Positions 1 through 8,331 are shown, numbered from the stretch's first letter. The stretch is 58,297 nucleotides of DNA from an uncultured Prevotellaceae bacterium (GCA_902784615.1 CACZVN010000014.1:1-58297); one strand, 5' to 3'. Numbers and translations: made by a program. The notes: generated by a model from the sequence alone, not told the origin.

Positions 1-1146
1 ACGCTGCATGATGACGTCAAGACCCAGACGGTTGATAGACTCAGAGAAATCGAGGAATACAGCCAGACCCGTGTTGTTCACACCGAAGCCCTTGTCGCAA
101 CGCTCCTTAGCGGCACGAGAGGCCACGTCACGAGGTACGAGGTTACCGAAGGCAGGATAACGGCGCTCCAGATAGTAGTCGCGATCCTCCTCAGGAATCT
201 CCCAACCCTGCTTCGTTCCAGCCTGCAGAGCCTTGGCATCCTCAATCTTCTTGGGAACCCAGATACGGCCATCGTTACGCAGTGACTCAGACATCAGCGT
301 CAGCTTAGACTGCTTGTCACCATGAACGGGGATACAGGTGGGGTGAATCTGAACGTAAGAGGGATTAGCAAAGTAAGCACCCTTACGATAGCACTGAACG
401 GCAGCAGAGCAGTTACAACCCATAGCGTTGGTGCTCAAGAAGTAGGTGTTACCATAACCACCAGTAGCGATAACGACAGCATTTGCGCTGAAGCGAACCA
501 GCTTACCTGTTGTCAGATCCTTGGCGATGATACCACGGGCGCGGCCATCCACGATGACCACATCTTCCATCTCATAACGGGTGTAGAGCTTCACCTTGCC
601 AGCCTTCACCTGACAGCTCAAAGAACTGTAGGCACCCAGCAGCAACTGCTGACCCGTCTGACCCTTGGCATAGAACGTACGGCTTACCTGAGCACCACCG
701 AATGAACGGTTGGCCAGCATGCCACCATACTCACGAGCGAAAGGAACGCCCTGAGCCACGCACTGGTCGATAATATTGTTTGATACCTCTGCCAGACGAT
801 ACACGTTGGCCTCGCGAGCACGATAGTCACCACCCTTTACAGTGTCGTAGAACAGACGATAGACAGAGTCACCATCGTTCTGATAGCACTTGGCAGCGTT
901 GATACCACCCTGAGCGGCGATCGAGTGAGCGCGACGGGGAGAGTCCTGGATACACAGGTTGATCACGTTGAAGCCCATCTCACCAAGTGAAGCAGCGGCA
1001 GAAGCACCAGCCAAGCCAGTACCAACGACGATCACGTCGAGCTTCAGCTTGTTCTTCGGGTTGACAAGACGCTGATGAGCCTTATATTCCTTCCATTTCT
1101 CAGGTACTGGACCTGCGGGAATCTTAGAATCAATTTTCTTAGCCAT
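1..1146 (-). CDS. frdA: Fumarate reductase / succinate dehydrogenase flavoprotein subunit (partial)
   Basis: Catalytic flavoprotein of the membrane complex that interconverts fumarate and succinate; in anaerobic Bacteroidales it normally works as the terminal fumarate reductase. The first 382 residues are present and the frame runs off the left edge, so roughly the C-terminal 40% is missing. Visible features are the N-terminal dinucleotide-binding motif [12 protein letters not shown], the segment [14 protein letters not shown] whose histidine is the usual site of covalent FAD attachment, and QIHPTC in the substrate region. The start is the ATG at 1144-1146 (MAKKIDSK). It lies 20 bp downstream of frdC and is transcribed with it; the iron-sulfur subunit frdB would be expected next, beyond the window. 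Confidence 0.95.
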   Translation of the reverse strand, partial: MAKKIDSKIPAGPVPEKWKEYKAHQRLVNPKNKLKLDVIVVGTGLAGASAAASLGEMGFNVINLCIQDSPRRAHSIAAQGGINAAKCYQNDGDSVYRLFYDTVKGGDYRAREANVYRLAEVSNNIIDQCVAQGVPFAREYGGMLANRSFGGAQVSRTFYAKGQTGQQLLLGAYSSLSCQVKAGKVKLYTRYEMEDVVIVDGRARGIIAKDLTTGKLVRFSANAVVIATGGYGNTYFLSTNAMGCNCSAAVQCYRKGAYFANPSYVQIHPTCIPVHGDKQSKLTLMSESLRNDGRIWVPKKIEDAKALQAGTKQGWEIPEEDRDYYLERRYPAFGNLVPRDVASRAAKERCDKGFGVNNTGLAVFLDFSESINRLGLDVIMQR

Positions 1147-1166
1147 AATTCTTCAGTTTTAAACGA

Positions 1167-1853
1167 TTAACAACACAGGCTCGGAGCGCACTTGAATGCG
1201 AAAGCCAAAACAACTACCAAGAAAGCCAGGATCAGCAGCGTCACGTAGATGATGCCGATGCACTTCCAGCGCTGGAACCAGATCTTGCCGCTCCAACCGA
1301 TGGTCTGCAGGGCTGACCAGAAACCGTGGGTCAGGTGGAACCAGAGGGCTACCAGCCAGATGATGTAGAGCACTACGAAGACAGGATTAGCAAATGTCTC
1401 CTTGATCCATGCGAAACCGTCGGCGGGATCAATCTGCTGATAGGCACCTACCAACTCGGCAAACATCATGTTGTACCAGAAGTTGAACAGGTGAAGCAAC
1501 AGACCCAGCAGGACGATGATGCCCAGCACGAGCATGTTCTTTGATGACCACTCCACCTTACCGGAATTGACTACCGTGGCTACCTCATAGCGGTTGTTAC
1601 CGCGAGCCGTACGGTTCTGTGCCGTCAGGATGAAGGCAAAGACAATGTGAATCACTGCCAGGGCAGCCAAGCCAAGTGTAGCCACGACGGCATACCAGTT
1701 GGCACCCAGGAATTCGCAAATCATGTTGTAACCCTCTTCCGAGAACAGCGCTACCAAGTTCATGCAACCATGGAAGGTCAGGAACAAGATCAGCGCAATG
1801 CCCGTTACAGACATTACAACTTTTCTACCAATTGATGAATTGATTAACCACAT
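1167..1853 (-). CDS. frdC: Fumarate reductase cytochrome b subunit
   Basis: Membrane anchor that passes electrons between the quinone pool and the iron-sulfur subunit. The 228-residue protein starts MWLINSSIGRKVVMSVTG and has five hydrophobic helices (about residues 12-35, 53-77, 105-127, 152-175 and 198-222). Histidines inside or next to the helices (HGCMN, HIVFA, HLFNFWYN, HLTHGFW) are the likely ligands of the two b hemes. This matches the single-subunit, five-helix cytochrome b558 type of Bacteroidetes and Wolinella rather than the two-subunit anchor of E. coli. It is the first gene of the operon and is followed directly by frdA. Confidence 0.93.
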   Translation of the reverse strand: MWLINSSIGRKVVMSVTGIALILFLTFHGCMNLVALFSEEGYNMICEFLGANWYAVVATLGLAALAVIHIVFAFILTAQNRTARGNNRYEVATVVNSGKVEWSSKNMLVLGIIVLLGLLLHLFNFWYNMMFAELVGAYQQIDPADGFAWIKETFANPVFVVLYIIWLVALWFHLTHGFWSALQTIGWSGKIWFQRWKCIGIIYVTLLILAFLVVVLAFAFKCAPSLCC

Positions 1854-2000
1854 AAGTTGTTGAATTTTAATGAATTATTGATTGTTTTATAATTATTATT
1901 AGGTACGTTCGTACACGTTGAGGGTACAAAAATAATAAAAAATTATGAAAAGCGCAAGTGTTTTCGCAAATATTTTCACTATTTCTTTCTCTTTTTTTCG
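1854..2000. other. Divergent spacer frdC / mnmG
   Basis: AT-rich spacer between divergent frdC and mnmG. It contains a short inverted repeat GTACG-TT-CGTAC at 1903-1914, about 50 bp upstream of the frdC start, which could be an operator for the anaerobic respiratory operon; this is inference. No convincing TAnnTTTG element was found for frdC. Confidence 0.4.
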
Positions 2001-2008
2001 TAACTTTG
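2001..2008 (+). promoter_or_regulatory. -7 promoter element of mnmG
   Basis: TAACTTTG matches the Bacteroidetes TAnnTTTG element and is followed by CA. It sits 20 nt before the ATG at 2029 and inside a longer possible reading frame beginning at 1945, which argues that 2029 is the true start. Confidence 0.7.
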
Positions 2009-2028
2009 CAACCAAAACAACGAAAAAT

Positions 2029-3933
2029 ATGGTATTGAAGTATGATGTCATCGTCATCGGAGGAGGTCATGCAGGCTGTGAGGCAGCCTGTGCCAGTGCC
2101 AATATGGGTGCCAAGACCTGTTTGGTGACGATGGACATGAACAAGATTGCCCAAATGTCGTGTAATCCTGCCGTCGGAGGCATTGCCAAAGGACAGATCG
2201 TGCGCGAGATCGACGCCCTCGGCGGACAGATGGGTCTCGTGACGGATGCCACCTCGATACAGTTCCGGATGCTGAATGTCGGTAAGGGGCCTGCCATGTG
2301 GAGTCCTCGTGCCCAGTGCGACAGAGGGAAATTCATCTGGGAATGGAGAAGAAAACTCGATGAAACGGAGCATCTCGATATCTGGCAGGATCAGGCAGAT
2401 GAACTGATCACGGAAAAGGTCGCTGGTGAGACTGGTGTGCGTGCCATTGGCGTTAGAACGATCTGGGGTGCTGAACTCTATGCGAAATGTGTCATCGTGA
2501 CGGCTGGTACTTTCCTGAACGGTCTGATGCATATCGGCAGGAAGATGGTGCCAGGCGGTCGTATCGCCGAACCTGCCGTCCCCCACTTCACAGAAAGCAT
2601 CACGCGCCATGGCATCACCTCGGCCCGTATGAAGACTGGTACGCCTGTTCGTCTTGACAAGCGGTCGATTCATTTCGATGAAATGGAGATTCAGCCTGGT
2701 GAAACGAAGCCCTATCAGTTTAGTTATCTGAACAAGGCTGGTGCACTGAAACAACTCCCCTGTTGGACGGTGAACACCAACGCGGAGGTACACGAGATAC
2801 TGAAAAGCGGCCTCGCAGACTCTCCTCTTTATAACGGCCAGATCCAGTCGATAGGTCCTCGCTACTGTCCTTCCATCGAGACGAAGCTCGTCACCTTCCC
2901 GGATCGCGAGAAACATCCGCTGTTCTTGGAGCCTGAGGGCGAGGATACCAATGAGATGTATCTGAATGGCTTCTCGTCATCCCTCCCGATGGATGTGCAG
3001 ATAGAAGCACTGAAGAAGATGCCTGCCTTCAGGGATATCAAGGTGTATCGTCCCGGCTATGCCATCGAGTACGATTTCTTCGATCCCACCCAACTGCGAC
3101 ATTCGTTGGAATCGAAGATCATTGAGAACCTCTTCCTGGCTGGACAGGTGAATGGCACCACGGGCTACGAGGAGGCAGGCGGTCAGGGCACAATGGCAGG
3201 CATCAATGCCGCCCTGAAAGCAGGAAGCGAAAGTGACTCTACCTACGAGCCCTTTATCCTCCATCGCGACGAGGCCTATATCGGCGTATTGATCGATGAC
3301 TTGGTAACAAAGGGCGTCGATGAGCCCTATCGTATGTTCACCTCTCGGGCTGAGTATCGTATCCTGTTGAGGCAGGATGATGCGGATGCCCGTCTGACGG
3401 AAAAAGCCTACGAACTTGGATTGGTCAAAAGGGATCGTTATGAGTGGTGGTTGGAGAAAAAACAACATATCGAAGAAATCGAAAATTTCTGTGAAAGCTT
3501 TGCGATCAAACCGAGACTTGTCAATTCGTCCTTGGAGGCCTTGGGCACTACCCCACTCCAGTACGGCTGTAAGTTGGTGGATCTCGTCAACCGTCCGCAA
3601 CTGAATCTGAAGAATCTATCGGAGTTGATTCCATCACTGAAAGAATTACTGAATCGACCGAATAATCGTCAGAAAGAAATCGCAGAGGCTGCAGAGATCA
3701 GAATGAAATATAAAGGTTATATCGAGCGCGAGCGGATGGTGGCAGAGAAGATGCACCGTTTAGAAAACATCCGCATCAAGGGGCACTTCAACTACGAAGA
3801 ACTGCAAGGACTCTCTACCGAGTGTCGTCAGAAACTGATGAAGATCCAGCCCGAGACATTAGCACAGGCCAGTCGTATCCCTGGGGTCTCTCCCAGCGAC
3901 ATCAATGTGCTGTTGGTACTCATGGGCAGATAA
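2029..3933 (+). CDS. mnmG: tRNA U34 carboxymethylaminomethyl modification enzyme, FAD subunit
   Basis: MnmG (GidA) works with the GTPase MnmE to place carboxymethylaminomethyl groups on wobble uridine 34 of certain tRNAs, using FAD and methylene-tetrahydrofolate. The 634-residue protein has the FAD motif IVIGGGHAGCEAA near residues 8-20, then CNPAVGGIAKGQIVREIDALGG, and near residue 380 the family segment GYEEAGGQG; length is normal. Start chosen at 2029 (MVLKYDVIVIGG) because the promoter lies just upstream. A parS site begins at the base after the stop codon. gidA is close to the replication origin in many bacteria. Confidence 0.97.
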   Translation: MVLKYDVIVIGGGHAGCEAACASANMGAKTCLVTMDMNKIAQMSCNPAVGGIAKGQIVREIDALGGQMGLVTDATSIQFRMLNVGKGPAMWSPRAQCDRGKFIWEWRRKLDETEHLDIWQDQADELITEKVAGETGVRAIGVRTIWGAELYAKCVIVTAGTFLNGLMHIGRKMVPGGRIAEPAVPHFTESITRHGITSARMKTGTPVRLDKRSIHFDEMEIQPGETKPYQFSYLNKAGALKQLPCWTVNTNAEVHEILKSGLADSPLYNGQIQSIGPRYCPSIETKLVTFPDREKHPLFLEPEGEDTNEMYLNGFSSSLPMDVQIEALKKMPAFRDIKVYRPGYAIEYDFFDPTQLRHSLESKIIENLFLAGQVNGTTGYEEAGGQGTMAGINAALKAGSESDSTYEPFILHRDEAYIGVLIDDLVTKGVDEPYRMFTSRAEYRILLRQDDADARLTEKAYELGLVKRDRYEWWLEKKQHIEEIENFCESFAIKPRLVNSSLEALGTTPLQYGCKLVDLVNRPQLNLKNLSELIPSLKELLNRPNNRQKEIAEAAEIRMKYKGYIERERMVAEKMHRLENIRIKGHFNYEELQGLSTECRQKLMKIQPETLAQASRIPGVSPSDINVLLVLMGR

Positions 3934-3949
3934 CGTTCCACGTGAAACA
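3934..3949. other. parS centromere-like site 1
   Basis: The 16-mer CGTTCCACGTGAAACA differs only in its first base from the Bacillus subtilis parS consensus TGTTCCACGTGAAACA, the ParB-binding site conserved across most bacterial phyla. It begins immediately after the mnmG stop codon. A second identical copy lies 581 bp away, on the other side of apt. parS sites cluster near oriC and nucleate ParB loading for chromosome segregation. Confidence 0.85.
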
Positions 3950-3982
3950 AAAGTTCAAAAACAAATTTATAACTTACTGATT

Positions 3983-4510
3983 ATGAACAACAAAGTACTG
4001 CTTGACAATCTGCGTTGCATACCAGATTTCCCCAAGAAGGGCATCAACTTCAGAGACGTGACAACGCTCTACAAAAATGCCGAGTGTTTACAGATTATGC
4101 TCGACGAACTCGAGGCGATCTACAAGGACAAAGGCATCACCAAGATCGTGGGTATCGAGAGCCGTGGCTTCGTGATGGCCTCCGCCCTTGCTGGCAGATT
4201 AGGCTGTGGTGTCGTCCTCGCCCGTAAGCCAGGTAAACTCCCTTCTACTGTGATTAAGGAATCGTTCTCGAAGGAATATGGTGTCGATACCATCGAAATG
4301 CACATCGACTCCATCGATGAAAACGACGTGGTACTGATCCATGACGACCTCCTTGCCACTGGTGGTACGGCTAAGGCAGCCTACAACCTTGTACAGCACT
4401 TCCATCCGAAGAAGGTCTATATGAACTTCATCATCGAGATCAAAGACGAAGGTCTGCATGGCCGTGACGTCTTCAAGGGTATCGACCTCACTACCCTCAT
4501 CACGATCTAA
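3983..4510 (+). CDS. apt: Adenine phosphoribosyltransferase
   Basis: Salvages adenine: adenine + PRPP gives AMP + pyrophosphate, in the cytosol. The 175-residue protein starts MNNKVLLDNL at 3983; the frame is open further upstream but would run through the parS site. Diagnostic segments are IPDFPKKGINFRDVT (about 13-27), the family loop IVGIESRGFVMASALA (about 55-70) and the PRPP-binding motif VVLIHDDLLATGGTA (about 116-130). It is framed by two identical parS sites, one in each flanking intergenic gap, so the gene lies inside a ParB-loading zone. Confidence 0.96.
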   Translation: MNNKVLLDNLRCIPDFPKKGINFRDVTTLYKNAECLQIMLDELEAIYKDKGITKIVGIESRGFVMASALAGRLGCGVVLARKPGKLPSTVIKESFSKEYGVDTIEMHIDSIDENDVVLIHDDLLATGGTAKAAYNLVQHFHPKKVYMNFIIEIKDEGLHGRDVFKGIDLTTLITI

Positions 4511-4514
4511 GAAA

Positions 4515-4530
4515 CGTTCCACGTGAAACA
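4515..4530. other. parS centromere-like site 2
   Basis: A second exact copy of CGTTCCACGTGAAACA, four bases after the apt stop and in the same orientation as site 1. Both sites are intergenic in a densely coding stretch, as expected for a maintained cis-acting site rather than a chance match. Confidence 0.85.
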
Positions 4531-4567
4531 CGATTTCCAGAAACGCCTATAAACAAAGGGTTTGCGA

Positions 4568-6415
4568 ATGACGAAGGAAGAGAACGAGAAACGATTAGCA
4601 TATCTGAAAGGAATCGTCAGCAGGTTGCCAGACAAGCCTGGCAGTTACCAGTTTTATGACGAGACCAAGACCATCATCTATGTGGGAAAGGCGAAGAATC
4701 TCAAGTCGAGGGTCTCTTCGTACTTCCACACAGAGGTGGATCGTTTCAAGACCAAGGTTCTCGTCTCGAAGATCTTCGACATCAGTTATACAGTGGTGAA
4801 TACGGAGGAGGATGCACTACTCCTGGAGAACTCCCTCATCAAGAAATACAATCCCCGTTATAACGTACTCCTGAAAGACGGTAAGACCTACCCTTCCATC
4901 TGCGTTACCAACGAATACCTGCCACGTATCTTCAAGACCCGTACCATCAACAAGAAATGGGGCACCTACTACGGGCCCTACTCCCATGTGGGAGCCATGT
5001 ACGCCGTGCTCGACCTCATCAAGGAACTTTATCACCCACGTACCTGTATGTCGCCCATCACCAAGGAGGGCGTTGAGACGGGTAAATATAAGGTCTGCCT
5101 CGACTACCATATCAAGAAATGTATGGGTCCGTGCGTAGGCAAACAGTCCTCCGAGGACTACCAGAAGAACATCCTCCAGGCCCGCGAGATCCTGAAAGGC
5201 AACACCCGTCAAGTACTCAAAGACCTCAAGGACGAGATGCTCCGTCTGAGTGAGGAACTGCGCTTCGAGGAGGCCGAGGAGGTGAAGCGGAAATACATCG
5301 CCCTTGACACCTTCGTCAGCAAGAGCGAGGTGGTCAGCCATATCATCAACAACGTCGATGTGTTCTCCATCACCAGCGACGAGAAGATTGCTTACATTAA
5401 CTTCGTCCATGTCTCGAATGGCAGTGTAAACCAGAGTTTTACCATCGAATACAAGAAGAAACTCAACGAATCAGACGAGGAACTGCTGCAGCTGGGTATC
5501 GTGGAGTTGCGCCAGCGTTTCAAGAGCGACGCCAAGGAGATCATCGTGCCTCAAGAGATAGACCTCGAACTGGATGGCGTGAAGTTCACAGTACCCAAAT
5601 TAGGCGATAAAAAGACCCTGCTTGACCTCTCGATCATGAACGGCAAACAGTATAAGTTCGACCGTCTGAAACAGGCCGAGAAACTGAATCCAGAACAGAA
5701 GCAGACGCGCCTGATGAAGGAGTTGCAGGACAAGCTCCACCTGCCCAAACTACCCTACCAGATCGAGTGCTTCGACAACTCGAATATCTCTGGTACGGAT
5801 GCGGTGGCCGCCTGTGTGGTTTTCAAGGGAATGAAACCCTCGAAACGCGACTACAAACACTACAATATCAAGACCGTCGAGGGCCCTGATGACTATGCCT
5901 CGATGAAGGAGGTGGTACATAGGAGATACACCCGTCTGATCGACGAAGAACAGCCCCTACCCGACCTCATTATCGCCGATGGCGGCAAGGGTCAGATGGA
6001 GGTGATCCGTCAGGTGATCCAGGACGAGCTCGACCTCGATATCCCCATCGCCGGACTGGCCAAGAACGACCGTCACCGCACCAACGAACTGCTCTACGGT
6101 TTCCCCCCATTAAGCGTCGCCCTGAAGACGGACTCCGAACTGTTCCACGTACTTACCCAGATCCAAGATGAGGTGCATCGCTTCGCCATAGAATTCCACA
6201 GAAACAAGCGTTCTAAGCGCGCTTTACACTCCGAGCTTGACAACATCCCGGGCATCGGCCCGAAGACGCGTGACGGGCTTCTAAATGCCCTTAAATCGGT
6301 TAAGAAGATCCGTGAGGCTGAGCTGACGGAACTGGAGACTATTATCGGCCCCGCAAAAGCCCAGATCGTCTATGATTACTTCCACGTGGAAAAAGAGGCT
6401 CCAGAGCAAAAATAA
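4568..6415 (+). CDS. uvrC: Excinuclease ABC subunit C
   Basis: Nuclease of nucleotide excision repair that cuts on both sides of a lesion bound by UvrA2B. The 615-residue protein has an N-terminal GIY-YIG nuclease (about 22-100; GSYQFYD, IYVGKAKNLKSRVSSYF), a UVR domain for UvrB binding (about 205-240), an RNase H-like nuclease (about 390-540; IECFDNSNISGTDAVAACVVF, ADGGKGQ) and C-terminal helix-hairpin-helix motifs (LDNIPGIGPKTRDGLL). The ATG at 4568 is preferred over the in-frame TTG two codons upstream. It follows apt and parS site 2. Confidence 0.96.
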   Translation: MTKEENEKRLAYLKGIVSRLPDKPGSYQFYDETKTIIYVGKAKNLKSRVSSYFHTEVDRFKTKVLVSKIFDISYTVVNTEEDALLLENSLIKKYNPRYNVLLKDGKTYPSICVTNEYLPRIFKTRTINKKWGTYYGPYSHVGAMYAVLDLIKELYHPRTCMSPITKEGVETGKYKVCLDYHIKKCMGPCVGKQSSEDYQKNILQAREILKGNTRQVLKDLKDEMLRLSEELRFEEAEEVKRKYIALDTFVSKSEVVSHIINNVDVFSITSDEKIAYINFVHVSNGSVNQSFTIEYKKKLNESDEELLQLGIVELRQRFKSDAKEIIVPQEIDLELDGVKFTVPKLGDKKTLLDLSIMNGKQYKFDRLKQAEKLNPEQKQTRLMKELQDKLHLPKLPYQIECFDNSNISGTDAVAACVVFKGMKPSKRDYKHYNIKTVEGPDDYASMKEVVHRRYTRLIDEEQPLPDLIIADGGKGQMEVIRQVIQDELDLDIPIAGLAKNDRHRTNELLYGFPPLSVALKTDSELFHVLTQIQDEVHRFAIEFHRNKRSKRALHSELDNIPGIGPKTRDGLLNALKSVKKIREAELTELETIIGPAKAQIVYDYFHVEKEAPEQK

Positions 6416-6424
6416 GGGCTGCTA

Positions 6425-6479
6425 TTCGCGCAATAGGGGCCACAGAATTTCCAATAAGAGTCACATAATTTTCCTACGG
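6425..6479 (+). repeat. Dispersed intergenic motif, copy A
   Basis: TTCGCGCAATAGGGGCCAC at 6425-6443, followed by TTTTCCTACGG at 6469-6479. The same two motifs, with one base changed in the first, recur downstream of the symporter gene at 57788-57821. Both copies lie just past the end of a rightward gene. Confidence 0.55.
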
Positions 6480-6498
6480 GACCACTTATTATCCACAA

Positions 6499-6971
6499 CG
6501 CCGCTACACCGCTACGCCGTCCCATTTGCAAAACTTACAATTCTAGAATTTCGGTGCAACTCAGGCTTTCCGCGGAGCCTATTCAACAGAAATAAGGGTT
6601 AAGAGAGAATCATTCAACTTCTGCCAGGGTTAAGAATGAGGTTCCCTAAAAGGCATTCAACCTGTGGCAGGGTTAAGGTAAAAACCATTCAACTGTTTCT
6701 AGGGAAGTACAGTCAGTGGACAAGTGGACAAGTGGACAAAAGGTAAAATCAAAAATACTAAAATTATGAATCATATATAATTTATTATTATATTATATAT
6801 ATATAATATAATAATAAAAATATAATTATGATAATTATGGTATAACTTAGAAATACCCTTTTGTCCACTTGTCCACTTGTCCACTTTGCTATTTACGTAA
6901 ATGTAAGTTTGTAAGTTGTAAGTCACTTCGTTTGGGAAAAGCAAATGGGACGGTGTAGCGATGTAGCGGCG
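6499..6971. repeat. Nested triple inverted repeat
   Basis: Outer arms 6499-6529 and 6941-6971 (31 nt, 29 matching), with a short inner match AACTTACAA at 6532-6540 against TTGTAAGTT at 6909-6917. Middle arms: three tandem AGTGGACA plus AAAGGTA (6715-6745), facing the complement with three tandem TGTCCACT (6854-6885) and one single-base bulge. Core: a 38-bp perfect palindrome of A and T (6781-6818). The outer arms are also built from near-octamers (CCGCTACA, CCGCTACG). No target-site duplication or transposase is visible. Confidence 0.8.
6581..6693 (+). repeat. Degenerate tandem repeat with GGGTTAAG and ATTCAAC
   Basis: ATTCAAC occurs at 6581, 6612, 6655 and 6687, and GGGTTAAG at 6596, 6627 and 6670, giving imperfect units of about 31-43 nt. 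It lies inside the outer arms of the nested inverted repeat. Confidence 0.6.
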
Positions 6972-6989
6972 TAATTATCATAGCATATA

Positions 6990-7021
6990 TTTGGAAGTTT
7001 CGAAATAATTGCTTATCTTTG
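6990..7021 (+). promoter_or_regulatory. Promoter of dtd
   Basis: TTTG at 6990-6993, a 20-nt spacer, then TATCTTTG at 7014-7021: a full match to the Bacteroidetes sigma-ABfr promoter. The ATG follows 16 nt later. Confidence 0.75.
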
Positions 7022-7037
7022 CCGAAAATTCAAAGAG

Positions 7038-7490
7038 ATGAGAGCAGTCATACAGCGTGTCAGCCATGCCAGCGTCACCATCGAAGGAACGGTGAAAAGC
7101 CAGATACAACAGGGTTTCCTGATCCTGTTGGGCATCTGCGACGAGGACACGATGGAGGATGTGGATTGGCTGGTGAAGAAGATTGCCAACCTGCGCGTGT
7201 TTGGTGACGAGAACGACGTGATGAATCGCTCCATCCTCGATGTCCAAGGTGAAGCCTTGGTGGTAAGTCAGTTCACGCTCTATGCCAGCTATAAGAAAGG
7301 TAATCGTCCGAGCTGGTTCCGAGCCGGCTCCCACGAGCACTCTATCCCACTCTACGAGGCCTTCTGCCGCGATCTTTCCGAGGCTATAGGCAAACCCGTA
7401 GGCACGGGTGAATTCGGCGCTGATATGAAGGTAGAACTGCTCAACGACGGGCCCGTAACTATCTGTATGGATACGAAAAACAAGGAATAA
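7038..7490 (+). CDS. dtd: D-aminoacyl-tRNA deacylase
   Basis: Hydrolyses D-amino acids, and glycine mischarged on tRNA-Ala, from tRNA, preventing their use in translation. The 150-residue protein has normal length, begins MRAVIQRVSHASVTIEG, and carries the family motifs SQFTLYA (about 77-83) and the C-terminal GPVTI containing the Gly-cisPro element that enforces chirality. It is the first gene of a short rightward cluster (two small membrane proteins, a MazG-like protein and deoC) and has its own well-formed promoter. Confidence 0.96.
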   Translation: MRAVIQRVSHASVTIEGTVKSQIQQGFLILLGICDEDTMEDVDWLVKKIANLRVFGDENDVMNRSILDVQGEALVVSQFTLYASYKKGNRPSWFRAGSHEHSIPLYEAFCRDLSEAIGKPVGTGEFGADMKVELLNDGPVTICMDTKNKE

Positions 7491-7520
7491 ACTTCAAATA
7501 ACACTTTAAACAAACAAGAC

Positions 7521-7742
7521 ATGGACAAGAGACAAATTATCAATTACGTGAACTTCGCAGCCCTGGTTATCTACCTGATTGGCCGCGTACTCGACATGCC
7601 CATCCTCTGCTGGATAGGCCTTGGTATCATGACACTCTCCAGCGTGTGGACCATCCTCCACTGGAAAGAAAACGACAAGATCTCGAACTACATATCCGTA
7701 GCCTTCCTCGTACTCGTCGGACTATCCCTGTTTGGACTATAA
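7521..7742 (+). CDS. Small membrane protein, function unknown
   Basis: 73 residues (MDKRQIINYV...), not recognised. There are three hydrophobic stretches (about 8-25, 27-43 and 52-70) separated by the short polar segment HWKENDK, so it is probably an inner-membrane protein. It lies 30 bp after dtd and is followed 3 bp later by a second small membrane protein that shares the 'HWKE' motif between helices, so the two may be diverged relatives or partners. Confidence 0.75.
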   Translation: MDKRQIINYVNFAALVIYLIGRVLDMPILCWIGLGIMTLSSVWTILHWKENDKISNYISVAFLVLVGLSLFGL

Positions 7743-7745
7743 GAC

Positions 7746-7994
7746 ATGAAGAAATACTTGAGAGAGATCGAGGTCTCCGGATTGATACTCACCGCCATAG
7801 GCGTTGTCTGTGCACTGGTGTGGGGTGCTCATTTCGGCATGTGGCCCTGCGCCATCGGACTATTACTATTGCTGGTGGTCTTTCTCTACAAGGCCTTCCA
7901 CTGGAAGGAATACGAGCGTGAGAACAGGCAGTATATCATGATTATCCTGCTCGCCATCTTCATTCTGTTCATTCAAATGATAATCAAACGATGA
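7746..7994 (+). CDS. Small membrane protein, function unknown
   Basis: 82 residues (MKKYLREIEVSG...), with hydrophobic stretches at about 11-29, 32-48 and 62-79 and a polar turn HWKEYERENRQ. Not recognised. Its stop codon overlaps the start of the MazG-like gene in an ATGA arrangement at 7991-7994, which implies translational coupling. The shared HWKE turn with the preceding 73-residue protein suggests related topology. Confidence 0.75.
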   Translation: MKKYLREIEVSGLILTAIGVVCALVWGAHFGMWPCAIGLLLLLVVFLYKAFHWKEYERENRQYIMIILLAIFILFIQMIIKR

Positions 7995-8317
7995 CCATCA
8001 AAGAAGCACAAAAGGCTGTAGATCAGTGGATTAAAGAATATGGCGTTCGCTATTTCTCAGAACTCACCAATATGGCGGTTCTGACGGAGGAGGTGGGTGA
8101 ACTAGCCCGTGTGATAGCCCGTAAATATGGGGATCAGAGCTTCAAGGAGGGCGAAACGGACAACCTCGGTGAAGAGATGGCCGATGTGCTCTGGGTGCTG
8201 CTCTGTCTGGCAAACCAGACGGGTGTCGATCTCACCACAGAACTCCAGAAATCCATCGAGAAGAAGACGCAGCGCGACTCCCTCAGGCATATCCACAACA
8301 AGAAATTATTAGCATAA
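7991..8317 (+). CDS. MazG-like nucleotide pyrophosphohydrolase
   Basis: 108-residue all-alpha protein of the MazG / dUTPase-like superfamily, which hydrolyses NTPs or modified nucleotides to monophosphate and pyrophosphate using Mg2+. The metal-binding signature is visible as EEVGELARVIAR (about 33-44) followed by EEMADVLWVLLCLA (about 62-75), the family's ExxE...ExxD arrangement. It is a single-domain, short form, unlike the two-domain E. coli MazG. The position between dtd and deoC fits a role in nucleotide housekeeping; the actual substrate cannot be read from sequence. Confidence 0.85.
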   Translation: MTIKEAQKAVDQWIKEYGVRYFSELTNMAVLTEEVGELARVIARKYGDQSFKEGETDNLGEEMADVLWVLLCLANQTGVDLTTELQKSIEKKTQRDSLRHIHNKKLLA

Positions 8318-8331
8318 AACAGATAGGTATT

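Larger units (their letters stand above)
6416..7013. other. Long gene-free region uvrC-dtd
   Basis: About 600 bp without a credible gene. In order it holds a short dispersed intergenic motif (6425-6479), a perfect DnaA box TTATCCACA (6489-6497), the outer left arm of a nested inverted repeat (6499-6529), tandem GGGTTAAG / ATTCAAC repeats (6581-6693), octamer tandems (6715-6738 and 6862-6885), a 38-bp perfect AT palindrome (6781-6818), the outer right arm (6941-6971), and the dtd promoter. Confidence 0.7.

Noticed and set aside
322-705. 127-residue plus-strand frame near the left edge
   Set aside because: Antisense shadow of frdA, whose translation is unambiguous on the minus strand.
1867-2916. 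349-residue minus-strand frame opposite mnmG
   Set aside because: Shadow of mnmG; it also covers the mnmG promoter and has no family resemblance.
6141-6150. TGTTCCACGT inside uvrC as a parS site
   Set aside because: Only the left half matches; the right half is unrelated, so ParB dimer binding is not expected.
6380-6391. TTCCACGTGGAA at the end of uvrC as a third parS site
   Set aside because: The core is palindromic, but four positions of the 16-mer differ from the consensus and it is within coding sequence.
6416-6602. Short frame 6372-6602 overlapping the uvrC end
   Set aside because: No domain, no promoter, and it covers repeat sequence.
6781-6818. AT palindrome as the replication origin
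   Set aside because: Only one DnaA box lies near it; the cluster at 39042-39267 is a better candidate.
6715-6885. AGTGGACA tandems as a CRISPR array
   Set aside because: The units are 8 nt without spacers and are mirrored as complements; there are no cas genes nearby.
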